Origin: Bradyrhizobium sp. STM 3843
GTDB taxonomy: Bacteria; Pseudomonadota; Alphaproteobacteria; Rhizobiales; Xanthobacteraceae
DNA: 45,854 bases
Reading direction: 5' to 3'
Assembly (NCBI RefSeq): GCF_000239815.1
Contig: NZ_CAFK01000009.1
Span: 35,799-81,652, forward strand
A model generated the notes under the pieces. The model was given only the letters and a program-made list of their open reading frames with translations, did no database searches and was not told the origin of the DNA. This document shows positions 33,297 to 42,221 of this stretch, in pieces (position 1 is the stretch's first letter; each line of letters begins with the position of its first letter). The position numbers were made by a program, and so were the translations under genes.

Positions 33297-34268
33297 CTAG
33301 GATGATGGCTTCGACATCGCCTTGCGTGTTTCGGCGATGGTGGCCTCGATCCCTGCCTGAATGTCAAAGCGCGGCTGGTAGCCGAGCTCGGCCTTGGCGC
33401 GGCCGATGTCGAGCGCGCCCTTGACGGCGCTCAAGACCTTGCCGCCATGACGGTAAGGTCCGCTGTCGCCCACGGTGATCTTGGCGCCGGGGATGGCACG
33501 GTTGACTGCCTCGGCCGTGTCGCGCAACGTCGGCGCAACACCGGTTGCGATGTTGTAGGCATCGAACCGGTGCTGCGCTTTGTCGAGCGCGAGCAGAACG
33601 CCGGCGGCGGTATCGGCGATATAGACCTGATCGACCGCGAAAGCGCCGCCGTCCTCCTGATGATACGGCTCGCCGCGCAGTGCCGCCTCGACGAAGGTGC
33701 GGGGCATGCGCAGGCGCGGCAGATGCGGGCCGTAAACCCAGCATGTGCGCACATTGATGCATTCGAGCCCGTGATCCCGGCTATAGACCCGGCCGTAGTG
33801 CTCGGCCGCGAGCTTGGTCAGGCCATAGACGCTGGTCGGCTGCTGCGGATGATCCTCATCGATGACGGGCGCCTGGAAGTCGCCATAGGTCTCTTCCGTG
33901 CTGACATGGATCACGCGCTTGAGGCCTGTCATGCGCATCGCTTCGAACAGATTCACCGCGCCCTCGACATTGACGCGCAGCGCCTTGAGCGGAATGTCCG
34001 CCGCCTGAATGACGCCGACGATGGCTGCGGCATGAATCACCGCGTCCGGGCGATACGTCTCGAAGGCGCGCAGTACCTGATGCCATTCGCCAAGGTCGAC
34101 AGCTGCGGTCACGAGCCGCGGCTCGCGCGCGGCCAGCGTTGCCATTGCAGGCGAGACCATAACGTCCAGCGCGATCACGCTGTCGCCGCGATCGAGCAGC
34201 GCCTGCACGATGGCGCTGCCGAGCCAACCGCAGGCCCCCGTGACCAGGATCGTCTTGCCGTTTGCCAT
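33297..34268 (-). CDS. NAD-dependent epimerase/dehydratase family protein (1)
   Basis: 323 residues, extended SDR. Cofactor motif VTGACGWLGSAIV (10-21), catalytic Tyr148 and Lys152 in YGLTK, with Ser/Thr at 123-124 (STEETYGD). The layout matches nucleotide-sugar epimerases and uronate-type dehydrogenases. No glycosyltransferase or nucleotide-sugar gene is near, so a small-molecule dehydrogenase or lactone-forming role in the catabolic operon is inferred. The cupin gene lies 11 bp upstream. Confidence 0.88.
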   Translation of the reverse strand: MANGKTILVTGACGWLGSAIVQALLDRGDSVIALDVMVSPAMATLAAREPRLVTAAVDLGEWHQVLRAFETYRPDAVIHAAAIVGVIQAADIPLKALRVNVEGAVNLFEAMRMTGLKRVIHVSTEETYGDFQAPVIDEDHPQQPTSVYGLTKLAAEHYGRVYSRDHGLECINVRTCWVYGPHLPRLRMPRTFVEAALRGEPYHQEDGGAFAVDQVYIADTAAGVLLALDKAQHRFDAYNIATGVAPTLRDTAEAVNRAIPGAKITVGDSGPYRHGGKVLSAVKGALDIGRAKAELGYQPRFDIQAGIEATIAETRKAMSKPSS

Positions 34269-34279
34269 TGTCTCGGTCC

Positions 34280-34702
34280 TCAGCGCGGCGCCGGCTCCTC
34301 GTCGGTCGGCGGGCTCGTGATGACCAGGAACACCAGCGGATCGGTTCCGGTGCAGTGGAATTCATGCACCACGCCGGGCGGGATGTAGGTGACGTCATTG
34401 GCGCGAACGAGCCGGCGCTCGCCGTCGAGGATCAGGATGCCTTCGCCCGACAGCACGTGATAGATCTGCTCCTGCACCTTGTGCGAATGGCTCTCGACAT
34501 GCGCGCCCGGCTCGTAGGACGAGATGCGGTGATCGAAGAAGCGGCTGCCCGTGGTTTCCGGCGTGACGATCGCCTTCGACAGCGCCTGATTGTAATGGCC
34601 GGGATATTGGGTCCAGAACAGCTCGGCGAGGTTGCGCGTCACCGCCTTCTTTTCTTTTTCCGCCTTGGCGAATGCATTCGGCTCGGGAACCACGATCGTC
34701 AT
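34280..34702 (-). CDS. Cupin domain protein
   Basis: 140 residues from the ATG at 34702. Single conserved beta-barrel with metal ligands visible in GAHVESHSHKVQEQIYHVLSG (His-x-His and a Glu) and the second motif PPGVVHEFHCTG. Such small cupins act as isomerases, dioxygenase-like enzymes or sensors. Its place between two epimerase-like genes suggests an isomerase step, but this is inference. Confidence 0.87.
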   Translation of the reverse strand: MTIVVPEPNAFAKAEKEKKAVTRNLAELFWTQYPGHYNQALSKAIVTPETTGSRFFDHRISSYEPGAHVESHSHKVQEQIYHVLSGEGILILDGERRLVRANDVTYIPPGVVHEFHCTGTDPLVFLVITSPPTDEEPAPR

Positions 34703-34712
34703 TGTCTTCTCC

Positions 34713-35624
34713 TTAAATAGTCGGGCCGGCCAGCAGATGCCGCTGGTCATATTCTGCGGTGAAGCCCAGCCGCTCAGCGGCGTGCGTCAAGTCGTAGAGC
34801 GGCGCGAAAGGCTGTTTCGCATAGACGTCCGGCGCGCGGATCTTCACGGCATCTCCATGCAGCCGGCGCAGCCGGTCGAGTGTCGGCTCCGGCGACAACG
34901 TAACCTGCGCCGACAGATAGAAACGCTCGAAACCGCCAGCTTCAAGCGGCATCTGCAACGCAAGCCGGAATGCCCGCGCGAGATCGCGCGGATCGATGTG
35001 GTGATGCAGCGGTCCGCCGCCGGCAGCCGACGGACCGCCGACCATAGGGCCGCGGTAGTTGGCGGGGTCCTTGGCGCGCGCGACGATCTCACCTTCCATC
35101 TCCGGATAGGCGACGAAGACGGTGCGCAAGCTGATCACCGCCATGCCGCGCAACGCGTAGGCATGGGCGAGGTCTTCGCCGAGAATCTTGCTCACCGCAT
35201 ACGGGTCGGTGGCCTGCAACGGATGGTCGAGGTCGACGGGCGCATAGAGCGGGGGCAGCATGCGCCCTTCCCTGACCGTGTAGCCCGCGACGGAGTCGCT
35301 CGAGCAGAAGACCGCGCGGCGGACGCCAGCAGCCTCGGCAGCCTCGAACACGGTGTAGGTGCCGAGCACATTGACGCGCATGATGGTCTGGCCGTCGCCC
35401 GACCAGATGTTCGGCACGGCTGCGATATGGAGCACGGCGTCGGTCCCGGCGATTGCGCGCGCCACCAGATCGGGCGAGGTGACGTCACCGACATGCCATT
35501 CGATGTCGGCCTCGCCGGCGCGCCGGTCGAGGCCGCGCACGCGATAGCCCTGCGCCAGAAGCTCGCGGACCACGAAACGTCCAAGCAGGCCGGCAGCCCC
35601 GGTGACGAGGACAAGACCGCTCAT
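34713..35624 (-). CDS. NAD-dependent epimerase/dehydratase family protein (2)
   Basis: 303 residues, extended SDR with VTGAAGLLGRFVV (7-19) and Tyr142/Lys146 in DPYAVSK. The SSDSVAGYTVREG segment before it carries the catalytic Ser. It is only distantly similar to the other epimerase-type protein in the operon, so the two probably act on different steps. Its start overlaps the ABC fusion stop by four bases. Confidence 0.88.
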   Translation of the reverse strand: MSGLVLVTGAAGLLGRFVVRELLAQGYRVRGLDRRAGEADIEWHVGDVTSPDLVARAIAGTDAVLHIAAVPNIWSGDGQTIMRVNVLGTYTVFEAAEAAGVRRAVFCSSDSVAGYTVREGRMLPPLYAPVDLDHPLQATDPYAVSKILGEDLAHAYALRGMAVISLRTVFVAYPEMEGEIVARAKDPANYRGPMVGGPSAAGGGPLHHHIDPRDLARAFRLALQMPLEAGGFERFYLSAQVTLSPEPTLDRLRRLHGDAVKIRAPDVYAKQPFAPLYDLTHAAERLGFTAEYDQRHLLAGPTI

Positions 35625-38194
35625 GCCCGGCCGACCGCAAGCTGCACGGCGTCCGCAGCATCCGTGATGCCGAGCAGCCGCCCCTGGAGTTCGTGATTGG
35701 CCGCGAGTTCGGCTGCGTCGCCCGCATAGGCGACGCGTCCGTTCACCAGCACATAGGCCCGATCGGCCATCGCAAGCACGCTTTCGGCATGGTGCTCGAC
35801 GATGACCAGGCTCGCGCGCGATCTCAGCTTCGAGACGGCCTCCCTCACCTCCTGCACCACGGCCGGCGCGAGACCTTCGAACGGTTCGTCGAGCAGGATG
35901 AGCCGGCTCGGCACCATCAAGGCACGCGCGATCGCCACCATCTGCCGTTCGCCGCCGGAGAGGTTCTCGGCGCGGGCACGCAGCAGCACGCGCAGCTTCG
36001 GAAACAGGTCGAACACATCATCCCGCGACGCGCCGCCGGAGCGCGCCGCCAGCTTCAGGTTCTCCTGCACCGTCAGATTCGGAAACAGGCGCCGGCCCTC
36101 GGGCACCAGCGAGATGCCCAGCCGATTGATCTCGTCCGGCCGCAGCCGGCCGAGGTCGGTGCCGTCGAAGACAATCCGACCACTGCTCGGCGGCACCGTC
36201 CCGGTGATGGCGCGCAGCGCCGTGGTCTTGCCGACTCCGTTGCGGCCGAGCAGCGCGACAACTTCGCCGGGCCGCACCACGAGATCCAGCCCGTCAAGCA
36301 CAGTGCCGCCACCATAGCCGGCGCGTACGGCCTCCACCCGGAGCAGCGGCTCCGGCGCAGGAGCGTTCGGAAGCAGCGTGATGGTCGCGCCGCGCGCCGG
36401 CACGGACGGAGCTTGGCCATGCGCAGTGCCGAGATAGGCCGTAACCACTTCGGGGTTTTTTGCCACTTCCGCAGGCTTGCCGTCGGCGATCAGCCGTCCC
36501 TGATGCAGCACCGTGATCCGGTCAGACATCGCAAGTACGCGATCGATATCGTGCTCGATCAGCAGCACGGCATGAGATTTCGAAAGCCGCTGGATCAATT
36601 CACCCACGATCTTGCGATCCGACTCGGCTAGCCCAGCCAAGGGCTCGTCGAGCAGCAGGAGCTTGGCATCGATCGCGAGCGACACCGCGATCTCGAGCAG
36701 CCGCTTTTCGCCATGGGCGAGCGACGAGCAGAGTTCGGCGGCGCGATCGGCCAGGCCTACGGCATCGAGCAGCGACCACACCCGCGCATTGGCGGCCTCA
36801 TCGTTGTAGGCGTCGCGCCAGAAGCCCGACCATTGGCGGTTTGCGGCCTGCACGGCAATCCGCACATTCTCGAAGGCGGTGAGGTTCGGGAACACGCTCA
36901 GGATCTGGAACGAGCGCGCAATACCGAGCCGCGCACGACGGTGTGGCGGCAGCTGATTGATCGGCTGGCCCTCGAACAGGATGCTGCCGCCGTCCGGCTT
37001 GAGCACGCCGGTCAGGAGGTTGAACAGCGTGGTCTTGCCGGCACCATTGGGGCCGATCAGGCTGTGCAGACCGGTCCGGCTCATCTCGAAGGAAATGTCC
37101 TTCTGCGTAACGATCGAGCCAAAATGCTTCGACAGGTTACGGACGGCGAGAATTGGCGCATCTGGGGCGGCGGCCTGGGCCGCGTGCCCCGGTGCGTACG
37201 GCGTGATGCTTTGCGGCCGTGCCGAAATGGCGTCGCGGGTCAAGGTCCAGCGATTGCGGCCGATGATGCGCTGGAAGATACCGTGGATGCCTTCATGCGA
37301 CAGCAGGGCGAAGGCGATGATGATGGGTGCAAAGATCAGCCACCAGTTCTCGGTGACGGCGCTGAGCCGGTCCTCCAGCACGATGAAGACCGCGGCTCCC
37401 CACAAGGGCCCAAGGAAGTGGTGGACGCCACCGAGCGCCGCCATCAGCACGGGATCGCCGGCATGCTCCCAATTCAGATTGTTGGCGTAGACCCCCTGCA
37501 GCAGCAACGCCATCAACCCGCCTGCGACGCCGATGCCGCCGCCGGCGATGATGACGGCGACCAGCTTGGTCCGGTAGGTGTCGAATCCGAGGCTTGCCAC
37601 GCGCTGCTCATTGTCGCGCAGCGCCTGCATCAGCCGGCCGAACGGGGCGTGTGCCAGCCGCCAGAGCACCCAGAGCGAGCAGATGACGACAGCCAGCGTG
37701 AAGACATGAAAGCCGATCGCGGAGGGAAACAGCGGACGGGCGACGTTCTGCAGGCCGTTCTCGCCGCCGGTGACCGAGGTCCATTTGAAGGCGATCTCGA
37801 ACGCGATCTGCGAACACGCCAATGTCAGCAGCGAGAAATATAGTCCGCGCCGCCGCAGGATGACTGCGCCCACGACGAGCGCCAGCAGCAGCGAGAAGAT
37901 CGCGGCGATCGCGATGCCCGTGAATTCATTGCCGCCCGCCATCCATCCCGAGCCGATCGCGAGCGCATAGCTGGCGCAGCCGAAGAAGAAGGATGCGCCG
38001 AACGGCACCAGCCCGAGGTAGCCGATCAGGAAATTCACCTCGGCACCGTAAAGCGCGTAGATCGCGATCTGGGTGACGCGATGAATCGGCATACCCACGG
38101 CAAGCGCGAGCCCGGAGGCCAGGAGCAGCATCGCCGCGGCGACGATGATGGGATGGCTGCAAAGCCGTCGCCAGAGTGATTTGTTGCTGGTCAT
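35621..38194 (-). CDS. LivM-LivG-LivF triple fusion of a branched-chain-type ABC importer
   Basis: 857 residues. About 1-310 is a LivM-type permease with multiple membrane helices. About 345-590 is a LivG-type ATPase: Walker A GPNGAGKTT (Lys387), signature AHGEKR where LSYGEQR is usual, Walker B LLLLDEPLAGL. About 615-857 is a LivF-type ATPase: Walker A GRNGVGKTT (Lys656), signature LSGGERQMVAIARAL, Walker B LILLDEPFEGL. There is no stop or frameshift between the parts, and the linkers are Pro/Ala-rich. LivM-LivG fusions are frequent; all three in one chain is less so. The start overlaps the LivH stop by four bases. The importer would handle amino acids, amides or carboxylates. Confidence 0.93.
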   Translation of the reverse strand: MTSNKSLWRRLCSHPIIVAAAMLLLASGLALAVGMPIHRVTQIAIYALYGAEVNFLIGYLGLVPFGASFFFGCASYALAIGSGWMAGGNEFTGIAIAAIFSLLLALVVGAVILRRRGLYFSLLTLACSQIAFEIAFKWTSVTGGENGLQNVARPLFPSAIGFHVFTLAVVICSLWVLWRLAHAPFGRLMQALRDNEQRVASLGFDTYRTKLVAVIIAGGGIGVAGGLMALLLQGVYANNLNWEHAGDPVLMAALGGVHHFLGPLWGAAVFIVLEDRLSAVTENWWLIFAPIIIAFALLSHEGIHGIFQRIIGRNRWTLTRDAISARPQSITPYAPGHAAQAAAPDAPILAVRNLSKHFGSIVTQKDISFEMSRTGLHSLIGPNGAGKTTLFNLLTGVLKPDGGSILFEGQPINQLPPHRRARLGIARSFQILSVFPNLTAFENVRIAVQAANRQWSGFWRDAYNDEAANARVWSLLDAVGLADRAAELCSSLAHGEKRLLEIAVSLAIDAKLLLLDEPLAGLAESDRKIVGELIQRLSKSHAVLLIEHDIDRVLAMSDRITVLHQGRLIADGKPAEVAKNPEVVTAYLGTAHGQAPSVPARGATITLLPNAPAPEPLLRVEAVRAGYGGGTVLDGLDLVVRPGEVVALLGRNGVGKTTALRAITGTVPPSSGRIVFDGTDLGRLRPDEINRLGISLVPEGRRLFPNLTVQENLKLAARSGGASRDDVFDLFPKLRVLLRARAENLSGGERQMVAIARALMVPSRLILLDEPFEGLAPAVVQEVREAVSKLRSRASLVIVEHHAESVLAMADRAYVLVNGRVAYAGDAAELAANHELQGRLLGITDAADAVQLAVGRA

Positions 38195-39060
38195 TCGAAA
38201 CGCTCCCAGCGCTCGCCGAACAGCCCGCGCGGCCGCAGCAGCATGATTGCGAACATCAGCGCGTACATCGAGCCCGCGGCCGCCTCGGGCCAGAATTGAA
38301 TTGTCAGCGAGGTGACGACGCCAACCGCAAGCCCTGCGACGACGGCGCCCCGGAACGAGCCTAGTCCCCCGATCGCCACGATGACGAAAGCTGGCATCAC
38401 CGCGTTGGCGGCCATCGACGGCGAGACCGTCCATAAGGGGGCCGCGAGCACGCCCGCAATCGCAGCAAGCATGCAGCCGAGGCCGAACACCGCCGTCAGC
38501 ACCCGCGGCAGGTTGATCCCGAGCAGTTCGACCATTTCCGGATCGCGGCTGCCCGCACGCAGGATCCGCCCGTAGGGCGTAAAGGCAAGGAACGCCCATA
38601 GCCCGAGCAGGGTCGCCGTGGTCGCGCCGAGCACGGCGACCCGGTATTTGGTGATCAGGAGCGGGCCGAGCTCGATGATGCCGGAAAACAGCGGCGGCGG
38701 ATTGAACGGTTTGCCGTCGGCGCCCCAGATGTAACGGATCACGGCTTCGATCAGCAGCGCCAGCGCGAAGGTCACGATCAGGCTGAGCAGCGGCTCCTTG
38801 CCGTAGAGACGGCGGATGATCACCACCTCCACCGCCATGCCAACAAGCCCGACCAGAGGCGGCGCGATGATCACCGCACCCCAGCCGAATAGTTGGAACA
38901 GCTGCCACGCCACATAGGCGCCCAGCGCGAAGAAGGCGCCGTGGGCAAAATTGATCACGCCGAGCAGGCCGAAGGTGATCGACAGCCCCACGGCAATCAG
39001 CACGTAGATGAAGCCGAGCACGAGCCCATTGGCCGCCTGTGAAACAAGTGTATCGAGCAT
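38191..39060 (-). CDS. LivH-type ABC transporter permease
   Basis: 289 residues, highly hydrophobic with about eight membrane segments. Family landmarks are ANGLVLGFIYVLIAVGLS near the start, the INFAHGAFFALGAYVAW segment and the cytoplasmic loop RAGSRDPEMVELLGIN that contacts the ATPases. It pairs with the LivM part of the downstream fusion protein. Confidence 0.93.
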   Translation of the reverse strand: MLDTLVSQAANGLVLGFIYVLIAVGLSITFGLLGVINFAHGAFFALGAYVAWQLFQLFGWGAVIIAPPLVGLVGMAVEVVIIRRLYGKEPLLSLIVTFALALLIEAVIRYIWGADGKPFNPPPLFSGIIELGPLLITKYRVAVLGATTATLLGLWAFLAFTPYGRILRAGSRDPEMVELLGINLPRVLTAVFGLGCMLAAIAGVLAAPLWTVSPSMAANAVMPAFVIVAIGGLGSFRGAVVAGLAVGVVTSLTIQFWPEAAAGSMYALMFAIMLLRPRGLFGERWERFE

Positions 39061-39111
39061 CGTTCAAGCCTCTCGGTCGCGGGCGCTGCGACAGCAGCGA
39101 CCACCGTCGCT

Positions 39112-40353
39112 CTAAAGCGACGGCAAGCTGCAGCCGATCTCCTCTTTCGCGCCGAAGGCCTTCTCAGTCTCTTCCGCGCTCGCCGACGTATTCTTCAGCA
39201 CGTCGAAATAGTCCCACTTGTCGGTGATCTGCTTCTTGATCTGTACGATGACGGCAGGACGCACCAGCTGATGATCCCAGTCACGGAAGAAGAAGGGGAA
39301 TTCGCCCTCCGTATTCTTCCACTGCTCGAGATGGGTGACGATGTCCTTGGCGTCGGTCGACTTCGCCGCCTCGATCGACTCCAGAAGCGCCCGCATGCCG
39401 ATCCAGCCCGACCACGTCTTGTCGGATGGCGGCTGGTTGTACTTCTTCCTGAAGTCCTCGATCATCTTGCGTTCGGCCGCTGTATTCTTCGGGTTGTTGT
39501 AGTACCAGGGCTTGATGTAGATGCCGGTCGAGGCCTGCGGGCCGACATCCCAGAAATCCGTGTCCGTCACGGCAATGGCCGCATAGGGAATGCGGTCCTT
39601 CATCCCCATCTCGTTCCACTGCTTGAGGAAGTTGGAGAAGTCGCCGCCGACGAGCCCGCCGACGATGACGTCGGGCTTGGCCTGGCGGATCTTGAGGATG
39701 TAGGAGCTGTAATCGGCGGTATTGATCGGCACTTCGTCGACGCCGACCTCGGTGGCGCCGACCTGCTTGAGCAGCGCCCGCGAGGCGCGCAGGATGTCCT
39801 GGCCGAAGGCGTAGGAGGCCGTGATGAAATAGACTTTCTTGCCGATGCTGGACACATACGGCATCAGGCCCTGCATCTGCACCGGAACGGTGGCCTGGGT
39901 CCGAAACGTATATTTGCTGCAGTTCTTGCCGGTGATCTCGCTCGCCGCAGCGCCGGTCAGGATCAGCGGCACCTTCTCGCGGTTGGCGACGCTCATCATC
40001 GCGAGCGCCGACGACGAGTAGTTGCCGCCGACCACCGCGACCACTTTGCTCTCATCGACGAGCCGCTGCATGTTCTGCTGCGACACCTGCGGATTGGGCT
40101 CGTCGAGCCAGACGAGCTCGATCGGGCGACCCAGCACCTTGTTGCCGGCCTGCTCGGCCGCGAGCGCGCTGCCGCGCTGCAGATATTCGCCGATCGAGGC
40201 GCCCGGCCCCTGCTTGGAATAGATCATGCCGATCCGCACCGGCCCTTCGGACTGCGCCCTGGCCGGTCCGCCCCAGCCCAGCGCGGACGTGGCGGCCGCG
40301 CCTGCAGACGCGGCCATGAACGACCGGCGATTCAGATCACCCTTCAACATCAT
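39112..40353 (-). CDS. ABC transporter substrate-binding protein, Leu/Ile/Val or amide type
   Basis: 413 residues. A Tat-type signal (NRRSFMAASAGAAATSALG, about 8-26) directs export. The body is a type I periplasmic binding fold (Peripla_BP_6): VRIGMIYSKQGPGASIGEYLQRG and VAVVGGNYSSSALAMMSVANREKVPLI serve as landmarks only. These bind amino acids, amides, or aromatic and aliphatic carboxylates. GGGAGGAGC lies before the first ATG. Third gene in the operon; its ligand is the likely inducer or substrate of the pathway. Confidence 0.93.
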   Translation of the reverse strand: MMLKGDLNRRSFMAASAGAAATSALGWGGPARAQSEGPVRIGMIYSKQGPGASIGEYLQRGSALAAEQAGNKVLGRPIELVWLDEPNPQVSQQNMQRLVDESKVVAVVGGNYSSSALAMMSVANREKVPLILTGAAASEITGKNCSKYTFRTQATVPVQMQGLMPYVSSIGKKVYFITASYAFGQDILRASRALLKQVGATEVGVDEVPINTADYSSYILKIRQAKPDVIVGGLVGGDFSNFLKQWNEMGMKDRIPYAAIAVTDTDFWDVGPQASTGIYIKPWYYNNPKNTAAERKMIEDFRKKYNQPPSDKTWSGWIGMRALLESIEAAKSTDAKDIVTHLEQWKNTEGEFPFFFRDWDHQLVRPAVIVQIKKQITDKWDYFDVLKNTSASAEETEKAFGAKEEIGCSLPSL

Positions 40354-40395
40354 GCTCCTCCCTCGTCCTTTCCTGGACTTTGTTGTCGTTGTTGA

Positions 40396-42186
40396 TCAGT
40401 CGCGCCTGTACGGCTTGCCGAACGCCGGCTCCTTGAATGGAATGGGCGGCAGCTCCCAGGTCCCGGTGGACGGCGGACGCACTTCGGCGTCGACATGCAC
40501 GTCGATCACGCAAGGGCGCCGGTTCTTGACCGCGGTCTCGACCGCGCCGCGCAGATCGGCGCTGCGGGTCACCGTGACGCCGTCGGCGCCGCAGGCCCGC
40601 GCCCAGGCCGCGAAGTCAGGGTTGTAACGATCGCCCCCCGGCCCCTGATTGCCTTTGTAGAAAGCCGTGCCGAGCTCACGGCCTTCGAACAGTCCGTATT
40701 GCAGGTCGCGGATGGCGCTCCAGGCAAAGTTGTTCCAGACCACCCAGACGCAGGGCAGATCGTATTCGACTGCGGTGGCGACGACGTAGGGCGCCATCAT
40801 GAAGCCGCCGTCGCCGACGACCGCCACGCAGGGCCGATCGGGGGCGGCAAGCTGCGCGCCGAGCACGCCGCACACGCCAAAGCCCATCGATGAGTAGCCC
40901 CAGCTGTTCATCATGCTCTGCGCGCGCTTGGGCTGCCAGAACTGCATGAACCAGTTGTGGTGCACACCGGAATCCAGCGACAGGATGACGTCGTCCGGCA
41001 ACACGTCCTGCAACGCGCCCACCACATATTCGGGGCGGATCGGCGTCGTCACCGCGCTGAAATTCGGCCGGACGAAGGCCTCCCACTCGGCCTTCCACTT
41101 GCCGATCTCGTCGCGCCATGCGGCAAAATTCTCAGAGCTGATCTCGGAACGGCCCGGCAGCGCCGCGAGCAGCTGGGCGGCAAAGGTCTTGGCATCGGCG
41201 ATGATGCCGAGCGTCGGCGGATAGTTGCGGCCGAGCTCGGCGGGATCGATATCGACCTGCAGCAGCTTCGTGGTCGGGAAATTCCAGGAATAGCCCTGAT
41301 GCCAGCTCGACGACGAACGGTCGTCGAAGCGGGTGCCGATGCAAAGCACGAGATCGGCATGGCGCCCGGCCTGGTTGGCCGGATAGGCGCCGTTGCGGCC
41401 GATGAAGCCGAGGGTCAGCGGATCGTCGGCGGGCACGCAGCCCATGCCATTCGGCGAGGTGATGACCGGAATGCCGTAGCGGTTCTGCAGCACGCTGATC
41501 TCAGGACCGGCTTCCGACAGCGTCGTGCCCTGCCCGATGAACAACACCGGCCGTTTCGCGGCCGCCAGCAGATCCAGCGCCTGGGCAACATCGGCTTCGC
41601 TCGCGCTCGGCCGATGCGCGCCGTGGGCATGCGACAGCGGCGGCAGCTCGACATCGGCCTCCTCCTGGAAGACGTTATAGGGAATGTCGAGATTGACCGG
41701 CCCCGGGCGGCCAGTGACCATGGTGTCGAACGCCTGGCGAAGCGCCAGCGGCAGCATGTCGACGCGGCTCGGCTGGAACGAACGTTTCACCACCGGCCGC
41801 AAGACCTGGGCGAAGTCAGCCTGGTTATGAGCATACAGTTCCTGAAACGGCGCGCGATTGGCTTGCGACGTCGGCACGTTGGCGGTGATCGCGAGAAAGG
41901 TCGAGGAGTCCGACAATGCGGTCGCCAGCGACATCACCATGTTGGCGGAGCCGGGTCCGGTCGACGTCAGCGTCGCGACCGGACTGTGCTTCACCCGGAA
42001 ATAGGCGTCAGCCATATGGCCGGCGCACTGTTCATGGCGCGGCGACACCAGCTTGACGCGATCGCGCACCTGATACAGCGCATCGAGGATGCCGACATTG
42101 CCATGTCCGCAGATGCCGATCACGAAGGGCACTTTCTGCTTGACGAGATATTCGGCGATGACTTCGCCGCCCTTCATCTTGGTCAT
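40396..42186 (-). CDS. Thiamine diphosphate-dependent enzyme, acetolactate synthase-like
   Basis: 596 residues with the three domains of the ThDP decarboxylase/carboligase family. Catalytic Glu52 in SPRHEQCAGHMADAY activates the cofactor. The ThDP/Mg motif is GDGGFMM...WNNFAW in the C-terminal third. GPGSANMVMSLATALSDS is typical of acetolactate synthase-like proteins. No small subunit or other ilv gene is near, so a 2-oxo-acid decarboxylase or carboligase in catabolism is more likely than branched-chain biosynthesis. With the aldehyde dehydrogenase 35 bp upstream, a pair converting a 2-oxo acid to an aldehyde and then an acid is inferred. Confidence 0.92.
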   Translation of the reverse strand: MTKMKGGEVIAEYLVKQKVPFVIGICGHGNVGILDALYQVRDRVKLVSPRHEQCAGHMADAYFRVKHSPVATLTSTGPGSANMVMSLATALSDSSTFLAITANVPTSQANRAPFQELYAHNQADFAQVLRPVVKRSFQPSRVDMLPLALRQAFDTMVTGRPGPVNLDIPYNVFQEEADVELPPLSHAHGAHRPSASEADVAQALDLLAAAKRPVLFIGQGTTLSEAGPEISVLQNRYGIPVITSPNGMGCVPADDPLTLGFIGRNGAYPANQAGRHADLVLCIGTRFDDRSSSSWHQGYSWNFPTTKLLQVDIDPAELGRNYPPTLGIIADAKTFAAQLLAALPGRSEISSENFAAWRDEIGKWKAEWEAFVRPNFSAVTTPIRPEYVVGALQDVLPDDVILSLDSGVHHNWFMQFWQPKRAQSMMNSWGYSSMGFGVCGVLGAQLAAPDRPCVAVVGDGGFMMAPYVVATAVEYDLPCVWVVWNNFAWSAIRDLQYGLFEGRELGTAFYKGNQGPGGDRYNPDFAAWARACGADGVTVTRSADLRGAVETAVKNRRPCVIDVHVDAEVRPPSTGTWELPPIPFKEPAFGKPYRRD

Positions 42187-42221
42187 CGTATTGTCCTTGT
42201 CAGGTTGCGGCCCGCGCTGCT

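Noticed and set aside
35621..39067. A single 1148-residue protein including the LivH region
   Set aside because: The first ~290 codons of this frame are an off-frame reading of livH; real livH is in another frame, and the fusion starts at 38194 with an ATGA overlap.
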